Assembly (NCBI GenBank): GCA_003731685.1
Contig: RCNO01000007.1
Coordinates: forward strand, 1 to 57,373
Length of the DNA stretch: 57,373 nucleotides
Direction of reading: 5' to 3'
From: Bacteroidetes/Chlorobi group bacterium MS-B_bin-24
GTDB taxonomy: Bacteria > Bacteroidota > Ignavibacteria > Kapaibacteriales > UBA2268
The notes under the pieces were generated by a model. The model was given only the letters and a program-made list of their open reading frames with translations. It had not been told where the DNA came from and searched no databases. Positions 1-7,954 of this stretch are shown here, one piece after another (position 1 is the first letter of the stretch; each line of letters begins with the position of its first letter). The translations under genes and the position numbers were made by a program.

Positions 1-431
1 GTTATCGGGTCGCGGAATTTTGCGGTGGTTCGCTTGCCCGCAGCGGTAACGATAAACGATTCGGTGATTTGCGTGCGGGCGTTTGCCGAAACGAACGGGT
101 CAACCAGCCAGCCGCGTGGATACCGCAAGGTGCCTTCGGCAAACAATTCGTTATCGGTTGGCAAAATATATGGTTGACCAATATTTTCGGCTTTGAAATA
201 CTGGACGCCAATAGCCCAGCGAACAGCCACATTCAGTCGCAAAGTATCGAGCCGAAACACCTTCGAGAAGTTCAAAGAATGGTTCAATTCAAAGATTTGC
301 GTTTCCCCCTGCTTCCAATCCCTTGCCAATGATTGGGAAATGGTTAAAGATGCCCGAAATTGCGCAAAAATTGAAATTGGGAAAAAAAGAACACAATAAA
401 CGCTAATTCTGGCTTTCTTGACTTTCCACAA
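1..431 (-). CDS. Exported beta-barrel-like protein, C-terminally truncated by the window edge (possibly DUF3078-like)
   Basis: A frame stays open from about base 431 down to base 1 and is cut by the window edge. It has no ATG; the best start is a TTG at 429-431, overlapping the end of the upstream gene by 29 bases. From that start the protein begins MWKVKKARIS, followed by a hydrophobic stretch ending IFAQ, which looks like a signal peptide. The visible mature part alternates polar and hydrophobic residues (ASLTISQSLARDW, LRLNVAVRWAIGVQYF, DPFVSANARTQI), as outer-membrane beta-strands do. The TISQS...W start and the later strand pattern recall the DUF3078 family of Bacteroidota, but only about 140 residues are visible, so that name is tentative. 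The reading frame is well supported; the function is not. Confidence 0.6.
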   Translation of the reverse strand, partial: MWKVKKARISVYCVLFFPISIFAQFRASLTISQSLARDWKQGETQIFELNHSLNFSKVFRLDTLRLNVAVRWAIGVQYFKAENIGQPYILPTDNELFAEGTLRYPRGWLVDPFVSANARTQITESFIVTAAGKRTTAKFRDPI

Positions 432-2256
432 GATATTTAAGATACTTCGAAGTTTCGGGTGAATAGCCAACAAAGAAATTTGTAACTTTACCATCACGAC
501 CGATAACAATTGTTGTTGGGTAATTGGATACACCAAAATAACTTACTAATTCTGAACCATTTTTAACAATCGGGAAGCTAAAATTTTTTAATTTATAGAG
601 ATGTTCGATAACTTCTTTGGGTTCGTAAGATATTGAGAATACTTTAACTTTTTTGAAATTAAAATTATTAGTAATCTGTCGTAAAAACTCCATTTCTTCA
701 ATACAAAATTTACAATTAGTTGTAAAAAACGTTAAAATAATCAACTCTTGGTTGGGTTTCGAAAGTTCAATATTCCCATTCGACGTTTGAATTGTAATGT
801 CAGGTTTTATTTCGGGTAATAAATATGATTTTATTTTAGGAAGATTTTCATTTATCCACTTCTTTGGGTCGACTCCGGGATATTTTGCTTCGACAAGTGG
901 AACTAATTTTTCAATTATGTCTTCGTTTTCGGGCATAATTTTCAAAGCAAGTAAGTAGTAAGTTATTGAAGAATCAATTTGCGATAAAGATTGAAAATTT
1001 TCTGCAATTAAATTTAGGTATTCGAAAGTTGAATATTCAAACGGTTTTAAAGTCTGCAAACTCCTTTGTAAAAAATTATTAGATTCTTGATATTTACCGA
1101 GTTTTCTCAAAGCAAGCCCAAGATGTAAACCCAATATTTGCCTTTTGGTAAGGATTGGATATGGAAACCCTTTGTAAATTTCCGGGTAACTATTTAAGAA
1201 TAGGTAATTGAAATATTTGACCATTTGGGGTAAGTAAAATGAAAGTGAATCGAGCGAAGACTTATCATAAAAAATAATAAATTTAGCTAAATCCTCACCG
1301 AATGTTCCTAATCCATTTTCATTTTTTTGTTTTATTCTTTCATTAAAAGCGGAAATAAGAATAGGATTTGACTCCATTCTTAAAAAAGAAAGTATATTAA
1401 TACTTCTTTCAAAAAGTAATGTCAAAGGATTTCTTAAAAGTAAGTTCTCGAAATTTTTTGGGAAAGGTTTTTTAAGTTCATTTATGTCGGGGGAATAAAA
1501 GAATTCCAAAAAATTATCGACATAGGGGTCATTTAATTCTGAAAGGTTTTTATACATCAAAATTGTGTCCATATAATGTTGAATGTAAGAAGGGTTTTCT
1601 TTCAATAAATTCAGCCCAATTAGTTTAAGAACAAGACGTGTGGTTTTAATGGGACAAGTATCTATTGCTTTAAGGTCTTCCAAAAGAGTTTCCTTTTTTA
1701 ATAATTTTTTATCAAGTAACCAATACCATAAAGAGGCATAATTTAGAAAATTTTGATGCGTTTTAATTTCATATTCTAAATTTTGTCTTAGCTCGTTTTC
1801 TTTGTCAAAGAAAGGAGCAAAGCAAACGGTAGCTCCCGCCTCAAATTCACCATCTGCCCGTTTAATAGGTAATTTGGGGGAAGTTGCTAGGAAATTTACA
1901 TCTTTGCTAAAATCACATATTGAAATTTCTAATTGTGAAGTTCCCTTTGGAATAAGAAATTCTTTCGATTCGAAAATATTTTCTTCTTTATGATTTAACC
2001 TAAGTACGGAGAAAAGGTCAAACCTTCCATCATTAGGTTTATAAAAAAGTATTATAGCATAAAGTGGAACATTTTTATTTTTGTATTTTTCTATATCTTG
2101 TTCATTACCATAGAAATTTACTTTGTAACTTTTACCTTGAACGTAAAATGAGTCATTGGTAAAATCTTGAACAACAATCTTTCTTTCGTAAGTTTTTGTT
2201 TTGGTTGAATTGCTATTACAGCCAAAAAAAATAAATAAAATTAATAATAGCCACAT
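403..2256 (-). CDS. TPR-containing lipoprotein with C-terminal TlpA-like thioredoxin domain
   Basis: The 617-residue protein starts with a short hydrophobic stretch ending in a lipobox-like FFGC, so it is probably a lipid-anchored envelope protein. The first 200 or so residues form no domain I recognise. A helical middle part (about 370-450) resembles TPR repeats (LGLALRKLGKYQESNNFL). The last 120 residues are a thioredoxin fold of the TlpA/ResA/AhpC type: the redox motif is CKFC (515-518), followed by a cis-proline segment NYPTT and the strand VIGRDGKV. Such proteins reduce or rearrange disulfides outside the cytoplasm. The small four-cysteine exported protein just upstream on the same strand is a possible client. 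The thioredoxin call is firm; the role is inferred. Confidence 0.85.
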   Translation of the reverse strand: MWLLLILFIFFGCNSNSTKTKTYERKIVVQDFTNDSFYVQGKSYKVNFYGNEQDIEKYKNKNVPLYAIILFYKPNDGRFDLFSVLRLNHKEENIFESKEFLIPKGTSQLEISICDFSKDVNFLATSPKLPIKRADGEFEAGATVCFAPFFDKENELRQNLEYEIKTHQNFLNYASLWYWLLDKKLLKKETLLEDLKAIDTCPIKTTRLVLKLIGLNLLKENPSYIQHYMDTILMYKNLSELNDPYVDNFLEFFYSPDINELKKPFPKNFENLLLRNPLTLLFERSINILSFLRMESNPILISAFNERIKQKNENGLGTFGEDLAKFIIFYDKSSLDSLSFYLPQMVKYFNYLFLNSYPEIYKGFPYPILTKRQILGLHLGLALRKLGKYQESNNFLQRSLQTLKPFEYSTFEYLNLIAENFQSLSQIDSSITYYLLALKIMPENEDIIEKLVPLVEAKYPGVDPKKWINENLPKIKSYLLPEIKPDITIQTSNGNIELSKPNQELIILTFFTTNCKFCIEEMEFLRQITNNFNFKKVKVFSISYEPKEVIEHLYKLKNFSFPIVKNGSELVSYFGVSNYPTTIVIGRDGKVTNFFVGYSPETSKYLKYLVESQESQN

Positions 2257-2286
2257 AACTTACCCTTTCTTAATTAAACATAAACA

Positions 2287-2302
2287 GGCCCCTTTCGGGG
2301 CC
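2287..2302 (-). terminator. GC-rich hairpin between two exported-protein genes
   Basis: Six perfect G/C pairs (GGCCCC / GGGGCC) with a four-base loop lie 12 bases past the stop of the four-cysteine protein and before the TPR-thioredoxin gene. On the minus strand the hairpin is followed by a T-rich but interrupted stretch. It could be a terminator or a partial attenuator that lowers expression of the downstream gene. Confidence 0.4.
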
Positions 2303-2314
2303 CAAAATGAAAAA

Positions 2315-2698
2315 TTAGGGACAAAAATATTTACCAGAGACAGGGTCATAAACAACCGAATCGCAGTCAAATTGTAGCGGAGGTCCATAATTACCACTAG
2401 ATCCTGGAGGTTCAGGTGCAACTAAAGGGTACCACCAGGTCACCCAATCCCAAATATGACATTGATCTCCACCTGGTTGACACTGGTTTTCTCCCCATTT
2501 TAAATCACCCAATTCATCACGGTGTACCGACATTCTTTCCCAATGCCCCAACACTCCCGGGGACCCTAAATAAGGATACAATTTCCAACTGGCTCCTGGG
2601 GGCACAAGTGGCATTGAGATGGAACTTTGTGTATTCGAAAGTAATAAAATAATGAACAAAAACAGAACTAATGGCAATATAAAACCAATCTTTTTCAT
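2315..2698 (-). CDS. Small secreted protein with four cysteines, unknown function
   Basis: I do not recognise this 127-residue protein. It starts MKK and has a hydrophobic segment (about 5-21) typical of a signal peptide or N-terminal anchor. The remaining 100 residues are rich in Pro, Gly and Trp (for example WDWVTWWYPLVAPEPPG) with four cysteines at 73, 80, 112 and 126, which could form two disulfides outside the cytoplasm. A good ribosome-binding site (AAAGGAG) precedes the start. The next gene on the strand encodes a lipoprotein with a thioredoxin domain, which suggests a link through disulfide chemistry. Small exported peptides paired with TlpA-like proteins occur in Bacteroidota, but I see no NVEALA-type motif here. 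Confidence 0.7.
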   Translation of the reverse strand: MKKIGFILPLVLFLFIILLLSNTQSSISMPLVPPGASWKLYPYLGSPGVLGHWERMSVHRDELGDLKWGENQCQPGGDQCHIWDWVTWWYPLVAPEPPGSSGNYGPPLQFDCDSVVYDPVSGKYFCP

Positions 2699-3246
2699 TT
2701 TTTCTCCTTTAAAATTTGTTAAACATAATTTTTTTGAAATTGTTTAAGAAATTTTTAAGGCGAATTGGGAACAAGCGGACGCGGTGCATTGTTTAATTCG
2801 TCAGCTTGATGATACAAACAGGTGGAGGTCGGGCAAGCAGAACGCAACCATCGAGCGCACGCTTCTTACGGGAACATCTATTTCGGAGTTTGATTTCTGA
2901 ATATACTCTCTCTCTCTCTCTCCAGTCAGGCAAACAGAATTAAACACAAAAGGAGCCTCAAATGGAATTATCCCCCGCATAGCAAGATTAGAAAACACTT
3001 TACGGCACCATTGCCAAAACATTTTCAAAATCTGCTAAAGTTCAAATTGCAATATACGAAAAAATTTCAAATTTCCAAATTTTTTTTAAAAAATTTTTTG
3101 ATTTCTTTAAGTCTAACTGTTTCAATAAAAATTGCGGAGATGTTGTTAAATTTTAATGTCGAGGAAGCCTTTGGCTATTTGTGCTTGGGCTTGTGTAAGT
3201 TTTGGTAATCTTGTGCAGAGGATGCACTTCCCCTTGCCCTGCGGAA
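2699..3246. other. Gene-poor gap with a CT microsatellite
   Basis: No convincing gene is present. The gap holds a (CT)8C run at 2906-2922 and a long A/T-rich stretch at 3025-3150. The last 30 bases, read on the minus strand, resemble the start of spacer 1 of the composite repeat (GCAGGGCAAG...GTGCAT). A 75-residue frame at 2801-3028 on the minus strand reads through the microsatellite and lacks a ribosome-binding site, so it was not called. Confidence 0.6.
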
Positions 3247-3317
3247 AGACATCGGATGTTTCGCAAACATCCGATGTTTGTGGAAATAATTGTGGGGGCG
3301 ACCGGACCGGTCGCCCC
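3247..3317. repeat. Type A hairpin plus GC-centred second hairpin, downstream of glmS
   Basis: A 32-base hairpin with arms AGACATCGGATGTTT and AAACATCCGATGTT (3247-3278) is followed after 16 bases by a second, separate palindrome at 3295-3317, GGGGCGACC / GGTCGCCCC. The pair sits 14 bases past the glmS stop codon. The same two-hairpin module, with a similar short A/T linker, occurs at 7886, 24174 and 33390. Confidence 0.9.
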
Positions 3318-3330
3318 AGCAAGATTTTAC

Positions 3331-5163
3331 TTATTCAACTGTTACGCTTTTGGCAAGATTGCGTGGTTGGTCGACGTTGCAACCAAGTTCTACTGCAATG
3401 TAGTATGCAAGCAATTGCAAAGGAATTACTGTAAGAATTGGTGTTAGCATTGGTAAAGTATCGGGAATATAAATCACTCTTTCGGCATAACGGGTGATGG
3501 TTTCGTCGTTTTCGGTTGCAATGGCAATGACACGACCTTTGCGAGAGCGAACTTCTTCGATATTCGATATAACCTTGTCGTATATTTCATCTTTTGGGGC
3601 GATGAACACCACGGGCATATTTTCGTCGATAAGTGCTATTGGTCCGTGCTTCATCTCTGCCGATGGATAACCTTCGGCGTGTATGTAGGATATTTCCTTC
3701 AACTTCAATGCACCCTCCAAAGCCACAGGGAAATTGTATCCCCGACCCAAATACAGAAAGTTTCTGGAATATTTAAATTCTCTTGCAATTTCTTTTATCT
3801 GGTCGGCTTTTTCTAATATTTTTTCGACTTTTTCGGGTAGTTCTTTTATTCCTCGTGCAATTCGTATCCCTTCGATTTTCGATAGGTTCCGCATCCGACC
3901 CAAAAGTAGGGAAATCAAGGTAAGAACAACAAGCTGGGATGTAAAAGCTTTGGTCGAGGCAACACCAATCTCTGGTCCAGCGTGAATATAGACACCTGCA
4001 TCTGTTTGCCGAGCGATTGAACTGCCAACAACATTTACAATTCCAAGAACCGTGGCGTTCTTTTGTTTAGCTTCCTGAACAGCAGCCAAAGTGTCGGCAG
4101 TTTCGCCGCTTTGGGAAATTGCAATTACAATGTCATTTTTCCGCAGAATCGGGTTGCGGTATCGGAATTCCGAAGCATATTCGACCTCGACGGGAATTTC
4201 GCAAAGGTTCTCGATGAGATATTCCCCAACCAAGCCAGCATGCCACGAAGTTCCGCAACCAGTGATTATTATCCTATCGACTTCTCGGAGTTTGTCGAGA
4301 ACGGGAAGCAGACCACCAAGTCGGGCGATTCCTTCTTCAACAATCAAACGACCACGACAGGCATCGCGGATTGTCTGCGGCTGTTCAAAAATTTCCTTCA
4401 ACATAAAGTGTTCGAACCCGCCCTTTTCGATTTTGCTCAAATCGAAATCTACCAAGTGAACTATGTTGTTCGTACGGATGTTATCTATGGTCTTTGTATA
4501 ATAATTTTCGTTATTCAAAGTAACCATCTCGTTGTCCGAAAGGTAAATGACTTGTCGGGTATACTGGATAATTGCCGAAGCGTCCGAAGCCACGATAAAT
4601 TCCTCTTCGCCCAAGCCAACTATCATTGGACTGCCACGGCGGGCGGCGATAATTTTGTTCGGCTCATAGGTTGAAAGCACAGCCAGCCCAAATGTTCCTT
4701 GCACTTCGGTCAATGCGGTTCGAACCGCCTCTTCTAAATCCTTTACTTTCTCGTAGAAATAGCCTATAAGAACAGCAAGGACTTCGGTATCGGTTGCAGA
4801 AACAAATTTATACCCCTTGGAGATAAGCATTTGCTTCAACGATGCGTAGTTTTCGATGATTCCGTTGTGTACAATCGCAATGTTGCCAGAATTATCGTGA
4901 TGGGGGTGTGCATTAATGTCGCTTGGTTCGCCGTGTGTTGCCCAGCGAGTGTGTGCAATACCAATGTTTGCTTTGAATTCTTTCCCTTCCAAAACCTTGA
5001 TGAGTTCTTTAACTTTGCCCTGCTTTTTGAAAGTCAAAAGATTTCCATCTTCGATTATAGAAAGTCCAGCGGAATCGTATCCACGATATTCTAACCGCTG
5101 AAGCCCATTCAACAAAACAGTTACTGCGTTCCTTTTCCCAATGTATCCAACTATTCCACACAT
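3331..5163 (-). CDS. glmS: Glutamine-fructose-6-phosphate aminotransferase (isomerizing)
   Basis: GlmS makes glucosamine-6-phosphate from fructose-6-phosphate and glutamine, the first step towards UDP-GlcNAc for peptidoglycan and lipopolysaccharide. The protein starts MCGIVGYIG, so Cys2 becomes the N-terminal nucleophile of the glutaminase domain (residues 1 to about 240; HTRWATHG and HNGIIENY are typical). Two SIS sugar-isomerase domains follow, with the sugar-phosphate-binding segments TGCGTSWHAG (about 303) and SQSGETADT. The end, PRNLAKSVTVE, is the classic GlmS C-terminus, and 610 residues is the normal length. It is divergent from comEC, with 32 bases between the starts. No glmS ribozyme is visible in that short leader. 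Confidence 0.98.
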   Translation of the reverse strand: MCGIVGYIGKRNAVTVLLNGLQRLEYRGYDSAGLSIIEDGNLLTFKKQGKVKELIKVLEGKEFKANIGIAHTRWATHGEPSDINAHPHHDNSGNIAIVHNGIIENYASLKQMLISKGYKFVSATDTEVLAVLIGYFYEKVKDLEEAVRTALTEVQGTFGLAVLSTYEPNKIIAARRGSPMIVGLGEEEFIVASDASAIIQYTRQVIYLSDNEMVTLNNENYYTKTIDNIRTNNIVHLVDFDLSKIEKGGFEHFMLKEIFEQPQTIRDACRGRLIVEEGIARLGGLLPVLDKLREVDRIIITGCGTSWHAGLVGEYLIENLCEIPVEVEYASEFRYRNPILRKNDIVIAISQSGETADTLAAVQEAKQKNATVLGIVNVVGSSIARQTDAGVYIHAGPEIGVASTKAFTSQLVVLTLISLLLGRMRNLSKIEGIRIARGIKELPEKVEKILEKADQIKEIAREFKYSRNFLYLGRGYNFPVALEGALKLKEISYIHAEGYPSAEMKHGPIALIDENMPVVFIAPKDEIYDKVISNIEEVRSRKGRVIAIATENDETITRYAERVIYIPDTLPMLTPILTVIPLQLLAYYIAVELGCNVDQPRNLAKSVTVE

Positions 5164-5195
5164 TTTTTTAATTTGGAATTTGGTTTTATAAAAAA

Positions 5196-7091
5196 ATGCA
5201 AATTAATTTAAATAGAATACTTAATCACAACCCGATATTAAAACTTTTATTGTTTGTTCCAATTGGAATCTCAATTGGCTTTACAATTCCACACCAGTTT
5301 TTATTCCCAATTTTAATTGCACTTTCAATTTTTGCCCTGATTTTTTTGCAATTCAAACAAAGAACGCCATCCTACATACTGATTACCATTGCTATCGGAT
5401 TGATTCTTTCGGTTAACTTCAAACACTTCAAACTCTTGAGTACAACAGATAAATTTCAAGAAGTTAAAGGAAAAATCTATGGTGAAATAACCGAAGTTTT
5501 TGCTTCTGAACCCGATTTTGCCTCTGTTCGGATTGTTGGAACAATTTCGCTTGGGAATCAGACATATAATGATGTTCCAGCCCTTCTTAAAATTTACTCA
5601 AAAAAAAACACTTTGAGGAAATTTAGAGCAAACGCCAAAATTCTTGCTATTGCAAGCATAAGACCACCGAGAAGAACCAATCTGCCCACCGATATCGCAG
5701 AAATTCCGCTTGCTTTAAGCCACGAAGTTTTACTTTTTGCTCGAACTTCCAATGATTTGATTATAAGATTTTGGGAAAGTCCCGTCACAGCGGAAAACAT
5801 CTTTGCCCGATTGAGAGAGAAACTTGAATCGAATTTGAACAAAATGTTCTCGGCGGAATATTTCCCATATTTCGATGAGATGCTTCTTGGAAATAAGCAA
5901 TTACTCGAGGGCGAGCAACGGGACAAGTTCGCAATAACTGGCATTTCGCATCTTCTTTCGATAAGTGGATTCCATTTCGGCATTGTCTTTGCAATTGTCT
6001 TTGCCCTGTTTTCGATTTTTCCAAACAAATGGGTCAGATTTGTCTTATTGTCATTATTTATGTTTTTTTACCTTTATATTATCGACTTTCCCCCTTCGGG
6101 AATTAGAGCATTCATTATGATTGCTGCATTCCTTTATGCAAATACACTGGAAAGAAAAGTTTCGCCCTACAATGTTCTTGCTATCATCATTTTAGTTATG
6201 TTGATTTTAAAACCAAGTTTATTGTTTTCTGTGGGTTTTCAATTGTCTTTTCTGGCAGTTTTGGGAATAATTATGTTTCAAAAAAGGATTTACACTGGGT
6301 TGGCAAAAGCCTTGCCCGTGCGAAACGCCGTTACAAATTTCCTGCTTATGCTTTTGTCTGTAACCATTTCAGCCCAGTTGTTTGTTTCGCCTGTGGTTGC
6401 CTACTACTTTGGTTATTACACATTTATCTCCTTCTTTTCCAACTTGGTTTTAGTGCCAATTTTCAGCATATCACTGACTTTTGCCTTTCTGGCAATGCTC
6501 TTTTCTGTTGCAACTATTGAAATCGGGGAAATTTTTGCCGTCCCAGCCGAAATCCTTCTCTCGTTGGGTGTCAAATTCAACAATATCTTGGCGGAAAAGT
6601 TAAGTCCTTTGGTTATCAACAACAATGGGGTAGTTCTGCTCTCGATTTTGCTTTCCGTATTGATTATCTGGGTTTTGTTCGCCAAAACATTCAAATCTTT
6701 TGTTTTCCGATTCGGTGCGTTAATTCTTCTTCTTATCGGGTTCGCTTTGAATCTAAATGATGGAAATGGGAAGGAGATAGAAATTTATCCAAGAGCAAAG
6801 TATGTAGCGTTGATTTTCAAGAATTCTGGCAAGAACTATTGCTTGCTTTTCGACCGCAAGCCACATCTTTTCCCTTCACGGGATTTGGCAATGGAAAAAT
6901 ACATTTCTCGGCTCAATGGTGATGTAATTTTGGCTGTAAATGGCAATGTTGGTATTGCTATTAGCGACCAAATAAAAAAACAACGAATGATTAGAATCGT
7001 CGAAGTCCCTTCGGATGTTCAATTTGCTATATCTAATGCACTTGGAAAAAACCAAAGTATTTTCAAACTTGGGTTAGGCGATGACGATTAA
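5196..7091 (+). CDS. comEC: ComEC/Rec2-family DNA-uptake channel without the metallo-beta-lactamase domain
   Basis: ComEC forms the inner-membrane channel that carries single-stranded DNA into the cytoplasm during transformation. The 631-residue protein has N-terminal membrane helices, a soluble DUF4131-like part (about 65-200), and the Competence domain with its hallmark stretch GISHLLSISGFHFG (about 247-260) followed by many helices up to about residue 530. Only some 100 residues follow the last helix, and I see no HxHxDH metal motif, so the C-terminal metallo-beta-lactamase-like domain found in many ComEC proteins is missing. The stop overlaps the start of pgeF by 11 bases, so the two are probably cotranscribed. 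Confidence 0.88.
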   Translation: MQINLNRILNHNPILKLLLFVPIGISIGFTIPHQFLFPILIALSIFALIFLQFKQRTPSYILITIAIGLILSVNFKHFKLLSTTDKFQEVKGKIYGEITEVFASEPDFASVRIVGTISLGNQTYNDVPALLKIYSKKNTLRKFRANAKILAIASIRPPRRTNLPTDIAEIPLALSHEVLLFARTSNDLIIRFWESPVTAENIFARLREKLESNLNKMFSAEYFPYFDEMLLGNKQLLEGEQRDKFAITGISHLLSISGFHFGIVFAIVFALFSIFPNKWVRFVLLSLFMFFYLYIIDFPPSGIRAFIMIAAFLYANTLERKVSPYNVLAIIILVMLILKPSLLFSVGFQLSFLAVLGIIMFQKRIYTGLAKALPVRNAVTNFLLMLLSVTISAQLFVSPVVAYYFGYYTFISFFSNLVLVPIFSISLTFAFLAMLFSVATIEIGEIFAVPAEILLSLGVKFNNILAEKLSPLVINNNGVVLLSILLSVLIIWVLFAKTFKSFVFRFGALILLLIGFALNLNDGNGKEIEIYPRAKYVALIFKNSGKNYCLLFDRKPHLFPSRDLAMEKYISRLNGDVILAVNGNVGIAISDQIKKQRMIRIVEVPSDVQFAISNALGKNQSIFKLGLGDDD

Positions 7092-7872
7092 CTTAATTGT
7101 TCCAAATATTTTCCCAAAGGACAAAATTTTGGCTGGTGTTACAGAACGAAACTGCCATATTTATCCCGATGGCTTATCTTTTGGAATTACCGAACACTTT
7201 GACTCCCAAACAGTTCGAAAGCATCGCAAATTGCTTGCAGATTATCTTGGAGTGAAAGTCGAGGATTTTGTTCTTCTCCATCAGGTGCATTCCGACATAA
7301 TTCATATTGTCGAGGCAATGGAAACGAATGGTTATGGAAAAACCATCCAAAGTATGCCAAGTTCATTTTCAAACAATTTAGATTCAAATTTCGATGGCGA
7401 CGCTTTGATTACTTCAATTAAAGGGAAAATTCTTGGGGTGAAAATTGCCGATTGTGCAGGAATTTTAATGTATGACATAAAAAAGGAAATAGTTTCGGCT
7501 GTGCATTCGGGATGGCGTGGGAGTGCCCAAAAAATTCTACCGAAGACGATTAGCAAAATGCAGGAGCGGTTTGGCACGAATCCAAAGGATATACTTGTTT
7601 TTATCTCCCCCGTGCCAGATGCACAAAAGTATGAAGTAGGGCAAGAAGTTGCTGAACTTTTCCCCCGTTCAACGGTGATTTCGCCCGATGGGAAATACTT
7701 TTTCGACAATCGCAAAGAATTGCTTTTGCAACTGCTTCAAAGCGGAATTGAGGAACGGAACATCGAAATTTCGCCAATTTGCACAATCTCGAACTTAAAT
7801 TTACATTCATATCGCCGAGACAAAGACAAATCGGGACGAATGCTTGCCTTTATTGGAATGAAAACAACATAA
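7081..7872 (+). CDS. pgeF: Purine nucleoside phosphorylase / laccase-domain protein (YfiH/YlmD family)
   Basis: This 263-residue protein belongs to the DUF152 (YfiH/YlmD, multicopper-polyphenol-oxidase-like) family. Members act as zinc-dependent adenosine/purine nucleoside phosphorylases, and E. coli PgeF also edits peptidoglycan precursors. The conserved metal-site residues are visible in order: HQVHSD, then ADCAGIL, then AVHSGWRGSAQKI. Length is normal. The start overlaps the last 11 bases of comEC. It is followed by a two-hairpin repeat module and then a convergent gene. The family assignment is firm; which of the reported activities applies cannot be told from sequence. Confidence 0.92.
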   Translation: MTINLIVPNIFPKDKILAGVTERNCHIYPDGLSFGITEHFDSQTVRKHRKLLADYLGVKVEDFVLLHQVHSDIIHIVEAMETNGYGKTIQSMPSSFSNNLDSNFDGDALITSIKGKILGVKIADCAGILMYDIKKEIVSAVHSGWRGSAQKILPKTISKMQERFGTNPKDILVFISPVPDAQKYEVGQEVAELFPRSTVISPDGKYFFDNRKELLLQLLQSGIEERNIEISPICTISNLNLHSYRRDKDKSGRMLAFIGMKTT

Positions 7873-7885
7873 GTTCAATCTGAAA

Positions 7886-7954
7886 AGACATCGGATGTTT
7901 TGCAAACATCCGATGTCTGGGGAATTGTAGGTGCGACGGGCCGGTAGCCCCTAC
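7886..7954. repeat. Type A hairpin plus second hairpin between convergent genes
   Basis: A perfect 15-base-arm hairpin (AGACATCGGATGTTT / AAACATCCGATGTCT, loop TGC, 7886-7918) is followed after 8 bases by GTAGGTGCG...TAGCCCCTAC (7927-7954). The pair fills the gap between the convergent pgeF and DUF5714-like genes. The second hairpin ends directly at the stop codon of the minus-strand gene (7955-7957). No T-tract follows on the plus strand, so a simple intrinsic terminator is unlikely. Confidence 0.9.

Noticed and set aside
2801..3028. 75-residue frame on the minus strand
   Set aside because: It runs through the CT microsatellite (giving GEREREY), has no ribosome-binding site and resembles no protein family.
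5164..5195. glmS ribozyme or riboswitch between glmS and comEC
   Set aside because: The gap is only 32 bases and shows no fitting structure.
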